Assembly: GCF_029868745.1 (NCBI RefSeq)
Contig: NZ_JARWOP010000250.1
Location: 1-52,429 of the forward strand
Direction: 5' to 3'
Origin: Nocardia wallacei
GTDB lineage: Bacteria; Actinomycetota; Actinomycetes; Mycobacteriales; Mycobacteriaceae
Length of the DNA stretch: 52,429 bases
Every line of letters begins with the position of its first letter. Position 1 is the first letter of the stretch. The translations under genes were made by a program, and so were the position numbers. Shown here one piece after another: positions 26,675 to 35,626 of this stretch. The notes under the pieces are model-generated. The model did no database searches and had not been told where the DNA came from. It saw only the letters and a list, made by a program, of their open reading frames with translations.

Positions 26675-29600
26675 CACGCCGCGCCCTCCGGCCAGGGCGC
26701 GATCGGGTTGCCCTGCCAGCGGGTCGAGGACGGCACGGTGTCGCCGCGCATCACCAGGGACGCCGGGCCGACGGTCGCGCCGGTGCCGATCCGCGCCGCC
26801 GGCAGCGCCACGCAATGCGGGCCGAGGGTGGCGCCCGCCTCCAGAGTCACCGTGTCCATGGCCATGATCCGATCATGGAACAGATGGGTCTGCACCACAC
26901 ACCCGCGTTCCACGGTCGCGCCGTCGCCGAGGGTCACCAGGTCGGCCTCGGGCAGCCAGTACGACTCGCACCACACCCCGCGCCCGATCGTCGCACCGAG
27001 CCCGCGCAACCAGACGTTCATCACCGCGGTGCCGGTGGCCGCGCGCGCGAACCACGGCGCCGCAACGGTTTCCACGAACGCGTCGGATACCTCGTTGCGC
27101 CACACGAACGAACTCCACAGCGGGTGTTCGACTTTCGCGATGCGCCCGACCATCAGCCACTTCGCCGCCACCGCGCAGGCGCCGGCGAAGCCGCCCGCGA
27201 CCAGCAGCACCACACCGGACAGCATTGCCGCGAACCAGTATCCGGGCCCCTGTGCCAGCGCGGCCAGCGCGAACAACACCCCCAGCCCGATGCCGAAGGT
27301 GACCATCACCGGGAACAGGCGGCAGGTCTCCACGATCCCGCGCGCGACCCGCAGCCGCAGCGGCGGGTCGAACGTCCGGCCGGTGTCGGAGTCGTCCGCG
27401 GTGCGGCGCAACCGCACCGGCGGGCTGCCCAGCCACGACGATCCGGCCTTCGCCTTCTCCGGCGCGGCCGACAGCACCGCCACCAGCCCGTTCTTCGGGA
27501 CCCGGCGGCCGGGCGCGGTCATTCCCGAATTGCCGAGGAAGGCCCGTTTGCCGACCTTCGCGTCGCCGATGTGCAGCCAGCCGCCACCGAGTTCGTAACC
27601 GGCGACCATGGTGTCGTCGGCCAGGAACGCGCCGTCGGCGACGGTGGTGAACTTGGGCAGCAGCAGCACCGTCGACGCTTCGACGTTCTTGCCGATGCTC
27701 GCGCCGAGCAGGCGCAGCCACAACGGCGTCAGCAGGCTGGCGTAGAGCGGGAACAGGAAGGTGCGCGCAGAGTCCATCAGTCGCTCGGTCGACCACGCCT
27801 GCCAGCCGACCCGGCTCCGGACGGGGTGATAACCCTCGGTCAGCCCGATGGACAGCAGCCGGACCGCGACGAGGGTGGCGGCGGCGAAGACCGCCAGGCT
27901 CAGCAGTGTCGCGACGGGAAGGATCAGGAACGCGTCGGCGACCGCGCCCGGCAGCGTGCGGTCGTCGCGGATCCACCACGCGATGAACGCGCCGCCGGCG
28001 GCCAGCCCGGCGATCGGCATGGCGGCCAGCGCCATCGAGGTCAGGCCGAATATCACTACCCAGTGCACGGCGCGCGGCGGGGTGCCGGCGGGCCAGCGAC
28101 GCTCGGCCTTGCCGATCTTCGTCGCGGGCGAGCCGGCCCACTCCTGTCCGGCCTTCACCTTGCCGAAGACCGCGGAACCCGGTGCCACCACGGCATTCTT
28201 GCCGATCACCGCGCCGGGCAGCAGCGTGGAACGCGATCCCACCACCGCGCCCGCGCCGATGCGGACCGCGCCGATGTGCACGCGGTCCCCGTCGATCCAG
28301 TAGCCCGCCAGATCCACCTCCGGTTCGACGCTGCAACCGTCGCCGAGTTCCAGCAGACCGGTCACCGGAGGCAGGGTGTGCAAGTCGACACCCTTGCCGA
28401 CCCGGGCGCCCAACGCTCGCGCGAACGGCACCATCCACGGTGCGCCGGACAGGTTCTCGGCGCCGCTGGCCTCCGACAGCCGCACCGCCGCCCACAGCCG
28501 CAGGTGCACCGAGCCGCCGCGCGGATAGCTGCCCGGCCCGACGCCCCGCAGCAGCAGCCGGGCGCCCGCGACGCAGATCGCCATGCGGCCCGGCGGCGAG
28601 ATGAACAGCACGAAGCCGAGCAGCGCCCACCACCAGGACAGGCCCGGCATCCACGGGATCGCGCCGAACCAGCTCGCGACATTGGTGACGATGCCCAGCC
28701 AGGTCAGCCATTGCAGGCCGGTCAGCGTGGTGAGCGGTATCAGGGCCAGTAGTTGCGCCCATTGCGCGCGGCGCGGGGTCGGGGTGACCACGCGCGGTGC
28801 GACCTCGGCCACCGGTGCGGCGGACTCCAACAGCTCGGCGAGCGCGCCCAGCCGGGGATGGTCGTACAGGTCGGCGACGGTGATCTGCGAGAACCGGGCG
28901 CGTAACGCGGTCACCAGTTGTGCCGCGGCGAGCGAGCCGCCCCCGAGGTCGAAGAAGTCCGCGTCCGGGCCGCTCACCTCGGCGCCGAGGATCGAATTCC
29001 ACTGTCCCGCAATCCATTGCGCCGTCTCGCTCAGGCTCGCGGCGGGTTCCTGGGCGGATTTCGCGCCCGGTAGCGGCCACGGCAGCGCGTCGCGGTCCAC
29101 CTTTCCCGAGGTGCGCGTGGGTAATTCGCCGAGGACGGCCAGGCGCGGCACGAGCGGCGCCGGGAGCTGTTCGGCGAGCAGGGCCCGGGCGTGCGCGACG
29201 TCGAACCCGGGATCGGCGACCGACAGGTAGCCGACGAGAATCCGGTTGCCCGCCTTGGTGGTTCGCACGGCCGCCGCGGCCGCGGTGACGCCGGGCAGGT
29301 GCTGCAGCGCGTTGTCGAGTTCGCCGAGTTCGATGCGGCGGCCGCCGATCTTCACCTGGTCGTCGGCGCGGCCGAGGAAGACCAGGCCCGCGCTCTCGTT
29401 GCGGACCAGGTCACCGCTGCGATAGGCCCGCTGCCAGCCCAGAGTGGGCATGGGAGCGTACTTTTCGGCGTCCTTGGCGGGGTCGAGGTAGCGGGCCAGG
29501 CCCGCGCCGCCGATCACCAATTCACCGGATTCGCCCTCCCCCACCGGGTTTCCGCCCGAGTCGACGACGGCCAGGTCCCAGCCGTCCAGCGGCAGGCCGA

Positions 29601-30588
29601 TGCGCACGGGCGGCTGTCCGGTCAGCCGGGCGGCGCAGGCGACGACGGTGGCCTCGGTCGGGCCGTAGGTGTTCCACACCTCGCGCGCGCCGGATCCGGC
29701 GAGGCGCTCGGCCAGTTCGGGCGGTACCGCCTCGCCGCCGAAGATCAGCAGCCGCACGGCGTCGAGGGCCTCGGCGGGCCACATCGCCGCCAGTGTCGGG
29801 ACGGTCGAGACGACGGTGATCCGGCGGCGCACCAGCCACGGGCCCAGGTCCATGCCGCTGCGCACGAGCGCCCGCGGGGCCGGGACCAGGCAGGCGCCGT
29901 GCCGCCATGCCAGCCACATCTCCTCGCAGGAGGCGTCGAACGCCACCGAGAGCCCTGCCAATACCCGGTCGTCGGGGCCGAGTGGCGCGTCCGGCAGGAA
30001 CAGGCGGGCCTCGGCGTCGACGAAAGCGGCGGCGTTGCGGTGCGTGACCGCGACGCCCTTCGGCGTGCCGGTGGAGCCGGAGGTGAAGATGATCCACGCG
30101 TCGTCGTCCGGGTCCGGGGACGCGGTGGTGCCCGGGCGGGCGGCGGTGGTGTCGCCGTGCGGGACCACCCCGTCGGCGGTCACGATCGCGCTGACCCCGG
30201 CCTCGCCGAAGACCAGGCGCGCGCGTTCGTCCGGATCGTCGGCGTCGACCGGGACGTAGGCGGCTCCCGCGTGCAGCACGGCGAGAATCGTGACGTACAG
30301 CTCGCCGGTGCCCGACGGGATGCGCACACCCACCCGGTCGCCGGCCCGCACACCCGCCTCGCGCAGCCGGTCCACGGTGTCGTCGATCTCCGCCAGCAGT
30401 TCGGCGTAGCTGAGGGTGTCGGTGCCGTCGTCGATCGCGGGCGCGTCGGGATGGTCCAGCGCCGTCTCGGCCAGGATGTCGACCAGGGTGCGGGGCGACG
30501 CGGCGAATGCCGACCGCAGCAGTGGAGACGGCGCGGCGGCCGCCGCGGTCTCCGAGACCTCCGGCTGGAGTATCACGTCCCTGTTCAC
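26674..30588 (-). CDS. Pls/PosA-family single-module NRPS (poly-amino-acid synthetase-like)
   Basis: Predicted 1304-residue membrane enzyme. Adenylation domain about 35-505: IFTSGSTGTPKG (167-178), NTYGPTEAT, YRSGDLVR, GRADDQVKIGGRRIE, and Lys496 in TSGKVDRDALP. Carrier domain about 520-590 with the phosphopantetheine Ser552 in DLGGGSLAAAQ. Six membrane spans: about 611-635, 651-668, 842-870, 885-910, 1090-1113, 1117-1145. Between and after them are three tandem left-handed beta-helix (hexapeptide) domains, about 724-826, 956-1058 and 1196-1300. Length and order equal epsilon-poly-L-lysine synthetase Pls. There is no thioesterase or classical condensation domain, as in that family. Pocket residues D218 A219 E222 S261 I282 G284 T307 V315 V316 K496 suggest a basic amino acid. 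Start GTG 30588 or GTG 30576 (better spaced from GGAAAGG). Confidence 0.9.
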   Translation of the reverse strand: MNRDVILQPEVSETAAAAAPSPLLRSAFAASPRTLVDILAETALDHPDAPAIDDGTDTLSYAELLAEIDDTVDRLREAGVRAGDRVGVRIPSGTGELYVTILAVLHAGAAYVPVDADDPDERARLVFGEAGVSAIVTADGVVPHGDTTAARPGTTASPDPDDDAWIIFTSGSTGTPKGVAVTHRNAAAFVDAEARLFLPDAPLGPDDRVLAGLSVAFDASCEEMWLAWRHGACLVPAPRALVRSGMDLGPWLVRRRITVVSTVPTLAAMWPAEALDAVRLLIFGGEAVPPELAERLAGSGAREVWNTYGPTEATVVACAARLTGQPPVRIGLPLDGWDLAVVDSGGNPVGEGESGELVIGGAGLARYLDPAKDAEKYAPMPTLGWQRAYRSGDLVRNESAGLVFLGRADDQVKIGGRRIELGELDNALQHLPGVTAAAAAVRTTKAGNRILVGYLSVADPGFDVAHARALLAEQLPAPLVPRLAVLGELPTRTSGKVDRDALPWPLPGAKSAQEPAASLSETAQWIAGQWNSILGAEVSGPDADFFDLGGGSLAAAQLVTALRARFSQITVADLYDHPRLGALAELLESAAPVAEVAPRVVTPTPRRAQWAQLLALIPLTTLTGLQWLTWLGIVTNVASWFGAIPWMPGLSWWWALLGFVLFISPPGRMAICVAGARLLLRGVGPGSYPRGGSVHLRLWAAVRLSEASGAENLSGAPWMVPFARALGARVGKGVDLHTLPPVTGLLELGDGCSVEPEVDLAGYWIDGDRVHIGAVRIGAGAVVGSRSTLLPGAVIGKNAVVAPGSAVFGKVKAGQEWAGSPATKIGKAERRWPAGTPPRAVHWVVIFGLTSMALAAMPIAGLAAGGAFIAWWIRDDRTLPGAVADAFLILPVATLLSLAVFAAATLVAVRLLSIGLTEGYHPVRSRVGWQAWSTERLMDSARTFLFPLYASLLTPLWLRLLGASIGKNVEASTVLLLPKFTTVADGAFLADDTMVAGYELGGGWLHIGDAKVGKRAFLGNSGMTAPGRRVPKNGLVAVLSAAPEKAKAGSSWLGSPPVRLRRTADDSDTGRTFDPPLRLRVARGIVETCRLFPVMVTFGIGLGVLFALAALAQGPGYWFAAMLSGVVLLVAGGFAGACAVAAKWLMVGRIAKVEHPLWSSFVWRNEVSDAFVETVAAPWFARAATGTAVMNVWLRGLGATIGRGVWCESYWLPEADLVTLGDGATVERGCVVQTHLFHDRIMAMDTVTLEAGATLGPHCVALPAARIGTGATVGPASLVMRGDTVPSSTRWQGNPIAPWPEGAA

Positions 30589-31227
30589 CTTTCCGATCGG
30601 CCCCCACCTGTGCGCTGTCGTTGTCTCACGCCAGGGTTACCGATGTGCAAACGCCACGCTTACGGTGTCCCACTCGTCGCCGGGCAAGACCCCGCCGACC
30701 GCGTACGCGGCCGATTTGCCCGAACCATTCTTCCAGGTCGCGACATACCCCGCGCTCGCGGTGCGGTCGCACGGCGCGCCACCGAGACGTTCCCGCCCCG
30801 TCCGTTGCCATCCGCGACCCGCGCTCAGCCCCGCCCGCACCCCGCACCACCAACACCCGTACCAGGCCCGACTCGGGTCCACCACGCTCGTCGGCCTAGG
30901 ACAGCCCGGCCCCGAATATCTCGTCGACGTCCCGCTACCGCGTTACCGCCCAACGAGTTGCTATCGCGGACATCACAATCGGCGGCCGAGATGCCCCGGA
31001 CCCGCCGACAATCCCGGAGAAGTTCCGGGTCACGATACGCCCGTCGAACCAGGCCACACGCACGCCGCCGGGAGCCGGTCACACAGGTCCGCCACCGAGG
31101 CCAGGCCACACGGGTACCCGTCACATGGATACGCCGCCGGGACCGGACCACACGGGCACGCCGCCGAAACCGAGCCACGGGATACGTTGCCGAGGCCAGG
31201 CCACACGGGCCGCAGTGTCTGGCAGGG
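30589..31227. other. 639-bp intergenic region upstream of the Pls-like gene
   Basis: Lies between the rsmB 3' end and the Pls-like gene start, both on the minus strand. It must hold the promoter of the synthetase-peptidase operon. The rsmB-proximal third is a degenerate tandem repeat (31053-31214). Open frames here have no recognisable domain and are probably chance frames in GC-rich DNA. I could not pick a convincing -10/-35 pair; the region from 30600 to 31000 holds moderately AT-rich patches near 30600-30670 and 30950-30990. Confidence 0.4.
31053..31214. repeat. Degenerate tandem repeat, period about 27 bp
   Basis: About six units, each beginning with CACACGG or a close variant and continuing (T/C)ACGCCGCCG then a purine-rich end. 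Units start near 31056, 31081, 31108, 31123, 31150, 31177 and 31203; most are 25-27 bases long and one (at 31108) is cut to 15. Spacers are not conserved separately from repeats, so this is a tandem array and not CRISPR. Confidence 0.7.
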
Positions 31228-32946
31228 TTACGCGGGTTTGCGTAGGGCGGCGGTGAACATCGCGTCGGTGCCGTGCAGGTGGGGCCACAGCTGGGCTGCG
31301 GGGCCGTCGCCGAGGTCGGTGACGCCGGGGAGCAGGGTGCGGGTGTCGAGTTGCTCGGCGTTGGTGCGGCGGACCAGGTCGCCGATGACCGCGACGGTCT
31401 CGGGGAGGTGTGGGGAGCAGGTCGAGTAGACCACCACGCCGCCCGGGCGCAGCAGATCCCAAGCGGCGGTGAGTAGTTCGCGCTGGAGGACCGTGAGGTC
31501 GCGGACGTCGGCCGGGGTGCGGCGCCAGCGGGCCTCGGGGCGCCTGCGCAGTGCGCCGAGGCCGGTGCAGGGCGCGTCGACGAGGATGCGGTCGTAACCG
31601 GGGGTGAGGCCGCTGGCGCGGCCGTCGGTCACGTGCACCGTGACCGGCAGGCCGTCGGTCGCCTTGCGCACCAGTTCGGCGCGGTGTTCGGCCGGTTCGA
31701 CGGCGTCGACACGGTATCCGTCGATATCGGCGAGGGCGCCCAGCAGCGCCGTTTTGCCGCCGGGTCCGGCGCACAGGTCCAGCCAGCGGCCGGTGTCGGG
31801 GCCGTGCAGCGGGGCGCGGGTCAGCGCCAGCGCCACCAGCTGGCTGCCCTCGTCCTGCACCGCCGCCATGCCCGCGCGCACCGGCTCCAGCTTGCCGGGG
31901 TCGCCGCCCTCGAGGTGAACGGCGTACGGCGACCACGGACCGACCTCGCCGCCCGTGACGAGGGCCAGTTCCTCGGCGGTGATGTCGCCGGGCCGGGCCA
32001 CCAGGTGTACGGCCGGGCGCTCGTCGTCGGCGGCCAGCAGGTCGCGCAGTTCCTCGGCACGGGCGCCGAGCGCGTCCGCGAATGCCTGCGCGATCCACTT
32101 CGGATGGGCGTACTCGAAGGCCAAGTGCCCCAGCGGATCCCGCGGCGCAAGCCGATCCACCCACTCCTCCGGCGTGCGCTCCCCCGCTCGCCTCAGCACG
32201 GCATTCACGAAACCCGCCTTGCCACTACCGGATTCGGCGCGCACCAGTTCCACCGAAGTATCCACGGCCGCATGCGCACCGACCCGCGTCCGCAGCAGCT
32301 GATACACGCCGAGCCGCAACACATCCAGCAGCGGCCCGTCGATATCGTCCACGCCCCGCCCGGCACAATCCGCGATCACCGCATCCAGCACCCCCATCGC
32401 CCGGCAGGCCCCATACGCCAATTCGGTGGCAAACGCCGCGTCCCGCCCCTCGACCCGCCGCTCCCGAAGCAGCCCGGGCAACACGAGATTCGCATACGCA
32501 TCCCGCTCCCGCACGGCCCGTAACACATCCCGCGCCACCACCCGAGCCGGATCCCCGGACCCCCCGCCCCGCCGCACAGAACGACCTTTCCCCCGCCCAT
32601 CATCCGCTCGCCGAGACCGCGCTCTCGTCCCGGCATCACTCCGCCCGGCCTGCCCACCACGACCGTCATCGGACCGCTGGACCTGCGACCCTTGCCCCTC
32701 ATGAGACCGCCGCGCCCGCGCCCCACGACCGTCGTCGACCCGCCGAGACTGCGCCCCGGGGCCGTCGTCACTCCGCCGGACCGGGACGCCACGGCCGTTA
32801 TCCGACCGCCGAGTCTGCGGTCCCGGATCGTCGTCGGTCCGCCGAGTCTGCGAGTCATATCGCGGGGTGCGGGCTTCGTTCTGCCGGGAGCCTTTTCCGC
32901 GGGCGTTCGGATTACGCCGTCCCGCAGCATCTTCGGGGCGGGTCAC
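31228..32946 (-). CDS. rsmB: 16S rRNA m5C967 methyltransferase RsmB (Fmu)
   Basis: Predicted 572-residue RNA methyltransferase, about 100 residues longer than usual. Residues 135-260 form the NusB-like RNA-binding domain ([28 protein letters not shown]). The catalytic domain has SAM motif [15 protein letters not shown], motif [20 protein letters not shown] with its cysteine and motif [13 protein letters not shown] with the nucleophilic cysteine. The extra N-terminus (35-122) is eight 11-residue repeats rich in Arg, Asp and Gly. It overlaps fmt by four bases (GTGA) in a def-fmt-rsmB operon, the order known from many bacteria. Confidence 0.95.
   Translation of the reverse strand: MTRPEDAAGRRNPNARGKGSRQNEARTPRYDSQTRRTDDDPGPQTRRSDNGRGVPVRRSDDGPGAQSRRVDDGRGARARRSHEGQGSQVQRSDDGRGGQAGRSDAGTRARSRRADDGRGKGRSVRRGGGSGDPARVVARDVLRAVRERDAYANLVLPGLLRERRVEGRDAAFATELAYGACRAMGVLDAVIADCAGRGVDDIDGPLLDVLRLGVYQLLRTRVGAHAAVDTSVELVRAESGSGKAGFVNAVLRRAGERTPEEWVDRLAPRDPLGHLAFEYAHPKWIAQAFADALGARAEELRDLLAADDERPAVHLVARPGDITAEELALVTGGEVGPWSPYAVHLEGGDPGKLEPVRAGMAAVQDEGSQLVALALTRAPLHGPDTGRWLDLCAGPGGKTALLGALADIDGYRVDAVEPAEHRAELVRKATDGLPVTVHVTDGRASGLTPGYDRILVDAPCTGLGALRRRPEARWRRTPADVRDLTVLQRELLTAAWDLLRPGGVVVYSTCSPHLPETVAVIGDLVRRTNAEQLDTRTLLPGVTDLGDGPAAQLWPHLHGTDAMFTAALRKPA
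32581..32844 (-). repeat. 33-bp coding tandem repeat (11-residue unit, eight copies) in rsmB
   Basis: Units start at residues 35, 46, 57, 68, 79, 90, 101 and 112 with consensus RRSDDGRGAQS. All keep exactly 33 bases, so the frame is preserved, and the earlier RYDSQT looks like a partial copy. The composition (Arg/Asp/Gly, no hydrophobics) predicts a disordered RNA-binding tail. Confidence 0.85.
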
Positions 32947-33866
32947 TCGACCACCGCGCCGGGCTGGAGGCGGGCGCCGCGGGCCCAGTCGAGGGCGGGC
33001 ATCATGCGTTTGCCTTGTGGTTGAACCTGATCCAGGCGTACCGCGGTGGTGGCGGTGCCGATGTAGACGCCGGTTTTGCGGATTTCGATCGAGCGGGCGG
33101 GGAGGGTGTCCTCGACGAGTTCCACCGGGCCCAGTTTGAGGCGTTTGCCGTCCACTTCGGTCCAGGCGCCGGGCGCGGGGGTGACGGCGCGGATGCGACG
33201 GCCGACCGCCAGGGCCGGTTGGTCCCAGCGGATGTGCCCGGCATCCGAGTCGATCTTGGGCGCGTAGGAGACGCCGTCGGTGGCCTGCGGGACCGCGTGC
33301 ACGGTGCCGTCCTCGATGCCGTCGAGGGTCGATTCCAGCAGGCGCGCACCGGTTTCCGCGAGCCTGCCCAGCAGGGTCCCGGCGGTGTCGGCGACGCCGA
33401 TCTTCTCCGTCACCACGCCGAAGACCGGGCCGGTGTCCAGCCCGGCCTCGATCTGGAAGGTCGACGCACCGGTGATCTCGTCACCGGCCAGGATCGCCGC
33501 CTGCACCGGCGCAGCGCCGCGCCAGGCCGGGAGTAGCGAGAAGTGCAGATTCACCCAGCCGTGCCGGGGAATGTCGAGCACTCGCTGGGGCAGCAGCGCG
33601 CCGTAGGCCACCACCGGGCAGCAGTCCGGCGCCAACTCGGTGAGCCGCTCGACGAATCCGGGTTCCGCGGGCTTGTTCGGCGTCAGCACTTCGATGCCGT
33701 GCTCGTCGGCCAGCCGTCCGACCGGCGACCGGGTGACCTTGCGTCCGCGACCGGCCACCGCGTCGGGGCGGGTCACCACCGCCACGACCTCGTGCCGCGA
33801 CGACTCGATCAGCTGCCGCAGCGACGGCACCGCGGGTTCGGGCGTGCCGGCGAATACCAGGCGCAT
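32943..33866 (-). CDS. fmt: Methionyl-tRNA formyltransferase
   Basis: Predicted 307-residue enzyme formylating initiator Met-tRNA with 10-formyl-tetrahydrofolate. Recognised by [19 protein letters not shown], the catalytic [21 protein letters not shown] (Asn and His of the formyltransferase site), and DTGPVF; the C-terminal oligonucleotide-fold domain runs from about 205. ATG 33866 overlaps the def stop by one base (TGATG). In-frame codons upstream lie inside def and are not the start. Confidence 0.95.
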   Translation of the reverse strand: MRLVFAGTPEPAVPSLRQLIESSRHEVVAVVTRPDAVAGRGRKVTRSPVGRLADEHGIEVLTPNKPAEPGFVERLTELAPDCCPVVAYGALLPQRVLDIPRHGWVNLHFSLLPAWRGAAPVQAAILAGDEITGASTFQIEAGLDTGPVFGVVTEKIGVADTAGTLLGRLAETGARLLESTLDGIEDGTVHAVPQATDGVSYAPKIDSDAGHIRWDQPALAVGRRIRAVTPAPGAWTEVDGKRLKLGPVELVEDTLPARSIEIRKTGVYIGTATTAVRLDQVQPQGKRMMPALDWARGARLQPGAVVE

Positions 33867-34456
33867 CAGCGGCCCCGTCCCGCCGCCGCGGCGCGGGTGG
33901 CCGACACTTCGGCCGCCGACATCACCGTCTTCCCGGCACCGAACCAGTCCGATTCCCGCACGGCGCGCATGGCCTCCTTGCGGGTCGCGGCGTCCAGCCG
34001 ATCCAGGTACAGCACGCCGTCGAGATGGTCGGTCTCGTGCTGGACACACCGCGCCAGTAGTCCGTCGGCCTCGAATTCCACTGCGGCGCCGTCGAAATCG
34101 ACGCCCCGGGCGATCACCTGCAGCGCCCGGGTGACGTCGTAGCGCAGCCCCGGAATCGACAGACAGCCCTCCGGACCGGTCTGCTCCTCGGCGCCGATCA
34201 CCTCGTAGGCCGGGTTCACCAGATGCCCCGCTCTCCGAGTGCCCGGACGGTCGAGCCCGGCACTGCTGGTGTCGTAGACGAACACCCGCAGGCCGACCCC
34301 GATCTGCGGCGCCGCCATTCCGACGCCACCGCTGCCGCGCATGGTGTCGGTCAGATCGGTCACCAGCTGGCGCAGTTCCCTGTCGAAGGTGGTGACCTCG
34401 TCCGCACGGGCACGCAGGACGGGATCGCCGAACAGGCGAACGGGCTGGATGGTCAC
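33866..34456 (-). CDS. def: Peptide deformylase
   Basis: Predicted 196-residue metal enzyme removing the N-formyl group from new proteins. All three motifs are present: [18 protein letters not shown] (metal Cys) and QHETDHLDG (metal His pair and catalytic Glu). GTG 34456 is chosen because GGGAG lies nine bases upstream; TTG codons at 34465/34462 are less likely. It leads the operon def-fmt-rsmB. Confidence 0.95.
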   Translation of the reverse strand: MTIQPVRLFGDPVLRARADEVTTFDRELRQLVTDLTDTMRGSGGVGMAAPQIGVGLRVFVYDTSSAGLDRPGTRRAGHLVNPAYEVIGAEEQTGPEGCLSIPGLRYDVTRALQVIARGVDFDGAAVEFEADGLLARCVQHETDHLDGVLYLDRLDAATRKEAMRAVRESDWFGAGKTVMSAAEVSATRAAAAGRGR

Positions 34457-34539
34457 GTGCAACAACTCCCGGGCGAGTAAGGAAACGGTCGTCTCAGTTT
34501 ACGAAGTCGGCGGCGGCGTGCCGCCGGGGTTCGCCCCGA

Positions 34540-35565
34540 TCAGGTGTGCGCGCCCAGGACCACCTCGGGATTACCGGTCCCGAGCGGCACGAATCGGCAC
34601 TCCGGAGGCCGCGCGTGCGCCGGATCCAGAACGTTGAGCAGCAGTTGCCACGCGAGCGGGTCGTAGACCAGATGGAAGTGCCCGGTCTGGTCGACCGGGC
34701 AGAGGTCCTGCAGCAGGATGTTCGTCACGTTCGGTCCGGTCAGCGCCATGCTGTCGTTCGGCTGGATCATCTCGTCGACCCGGCTGCCGATGGTGGTATA
34801 CCGCACGCCGGGCACCGTGTCGCCGCCGGAGTTCAGCGCCCGGATGAACGGCGACCCGGCGGCCTGCTGCACCGCCGCCAGCGAGGTGAGCCGTTCGAAC
34901 AGCCCCCACAGGCCCGGAATCGAATCGGCCACGCGGACCAGGCCGTACATATCGCCGCCATGACTCGGCGAGGCGAGGCCCACCCATTGACCGACCGCGG
35001 CGGCCCCGCCGAGTTTGTTCAGGTAGTAGCGGGTCACGTTGGCGCCCTGGGAGAATCCGACGAGGTCCACTCGCGGCGCGCCGGTCGCCGTCCGCACCCA
35101 CTCGACGAACTCGCCGACCTGCCGCGCCGACAGCCACATGTCCTCGGTGCCGAAGTCGCGGATCGCGCCCGGTTTACCCCCGTAGTTCAGGGCGAAGACG
35201 CAGTAGCCGGCCTGGGCGAGCACCGGTCCGACGCCGGCCCAGTCGGTGTAGGCCGAGGCGTCGGTGCCGTGCGCTAGCACTACCGGGCGCGGGTGTTCGG
35301 CGCTGGGGCGACAGGCGAAATCATTGGTTCCGCCGGGCGTGGCGGCGGGATGGGCCTTCATGTACCAGGCGGCCGTCAAGTGTTCCGGTTGCGGCGGGCC
35401 GGGCTCGGTGGGGACCACCGGCGGGCGATAGTCGGGCGGCGCGGCCGGGTCGGCGACGGCAGGCGCGCCGGCGCCGAGCGCCAGCGCGCACACCGTCGCG
35501 CCCGTCACCGCGATGTGCCACCACTGTGAGACCTCCCGAAATCCGCGGCGCCGCTGTTGTCCCAT
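34540..35565 (-). CDS. Secreted lipase/esterase (class 2 lipase, EstA-like)
   Basis: Predicted 341-residue exported alpha/beta hydrolase. Signal peptide: basic MGQQRRRGF, hydrophobic core, cleavage near APAVADPA (about residue 39). The oxyanion region is VVLAHGTDASAYTDW and the nucleophile elbow is VDLVGFSQGANVTRYYL; the catalytic His is probably in TGHFHLVYD near the C-terminus. Nocardia and mycobacteria carry many such secreted lipid hydrolases. ATG 35565 is preferred because it gives a normal signal peptide; upstream in-frame starts exist. Confidence 0.85.
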   Translation of the reverse strand: MGQQRRRGFREVSQWWHIAVTGATVCALALGAGAPAVADPAAPPDYRPPVVPTEPGPPQPEHLTAAWYMKAHPAATPGGTNDFACRPSAEHPRPVVLAHGTDASAYTDWAGVGPVLAQAGYCVFALNYGGKPGAIRDFGTEDMWLSARQVGEFVEWVRTATGAPRVDLVGFSQGANVTRYYLNKLGGAAAVGQWVGLASPSHGGDMYGLVRVADSIPGLWGLFERLTSLAAVQQAAGSPFIRALNSGGDTVPGVRYTTIGSRVDEMIQPNDSMALTGPNVTNILLQDLCPVDQTGHFHLVYDPLAWQLLLNVLDPAHARPPECRFVPLGTGNPEVVLGAHT

Positions 35566-35626
35566 TGCACGAATCATTCCCCACGCCGGTGGCAAATGGT
35601 CCGCGCACTACGGTGTTTCGCCGCCG

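Noticed and set aside
26815..28752. Long plus-strand open frame across the synthetase
   Set aside because: Antisense shadow of the Pls-like gene, no domain, biased composition.
31053..31214. CRISPR array
   Set aside because: Units follow each other with no distinct unique spacers of constant length, the copies are degenerate, and no cas gene is present.
30416..31429. Plus-strand frame through the 27-bp repeat array
   Set aside because: It is antisense to both the synthetase start and the rsmB end and encodes only His/Arg/Pro-rich low-complexity sequence.
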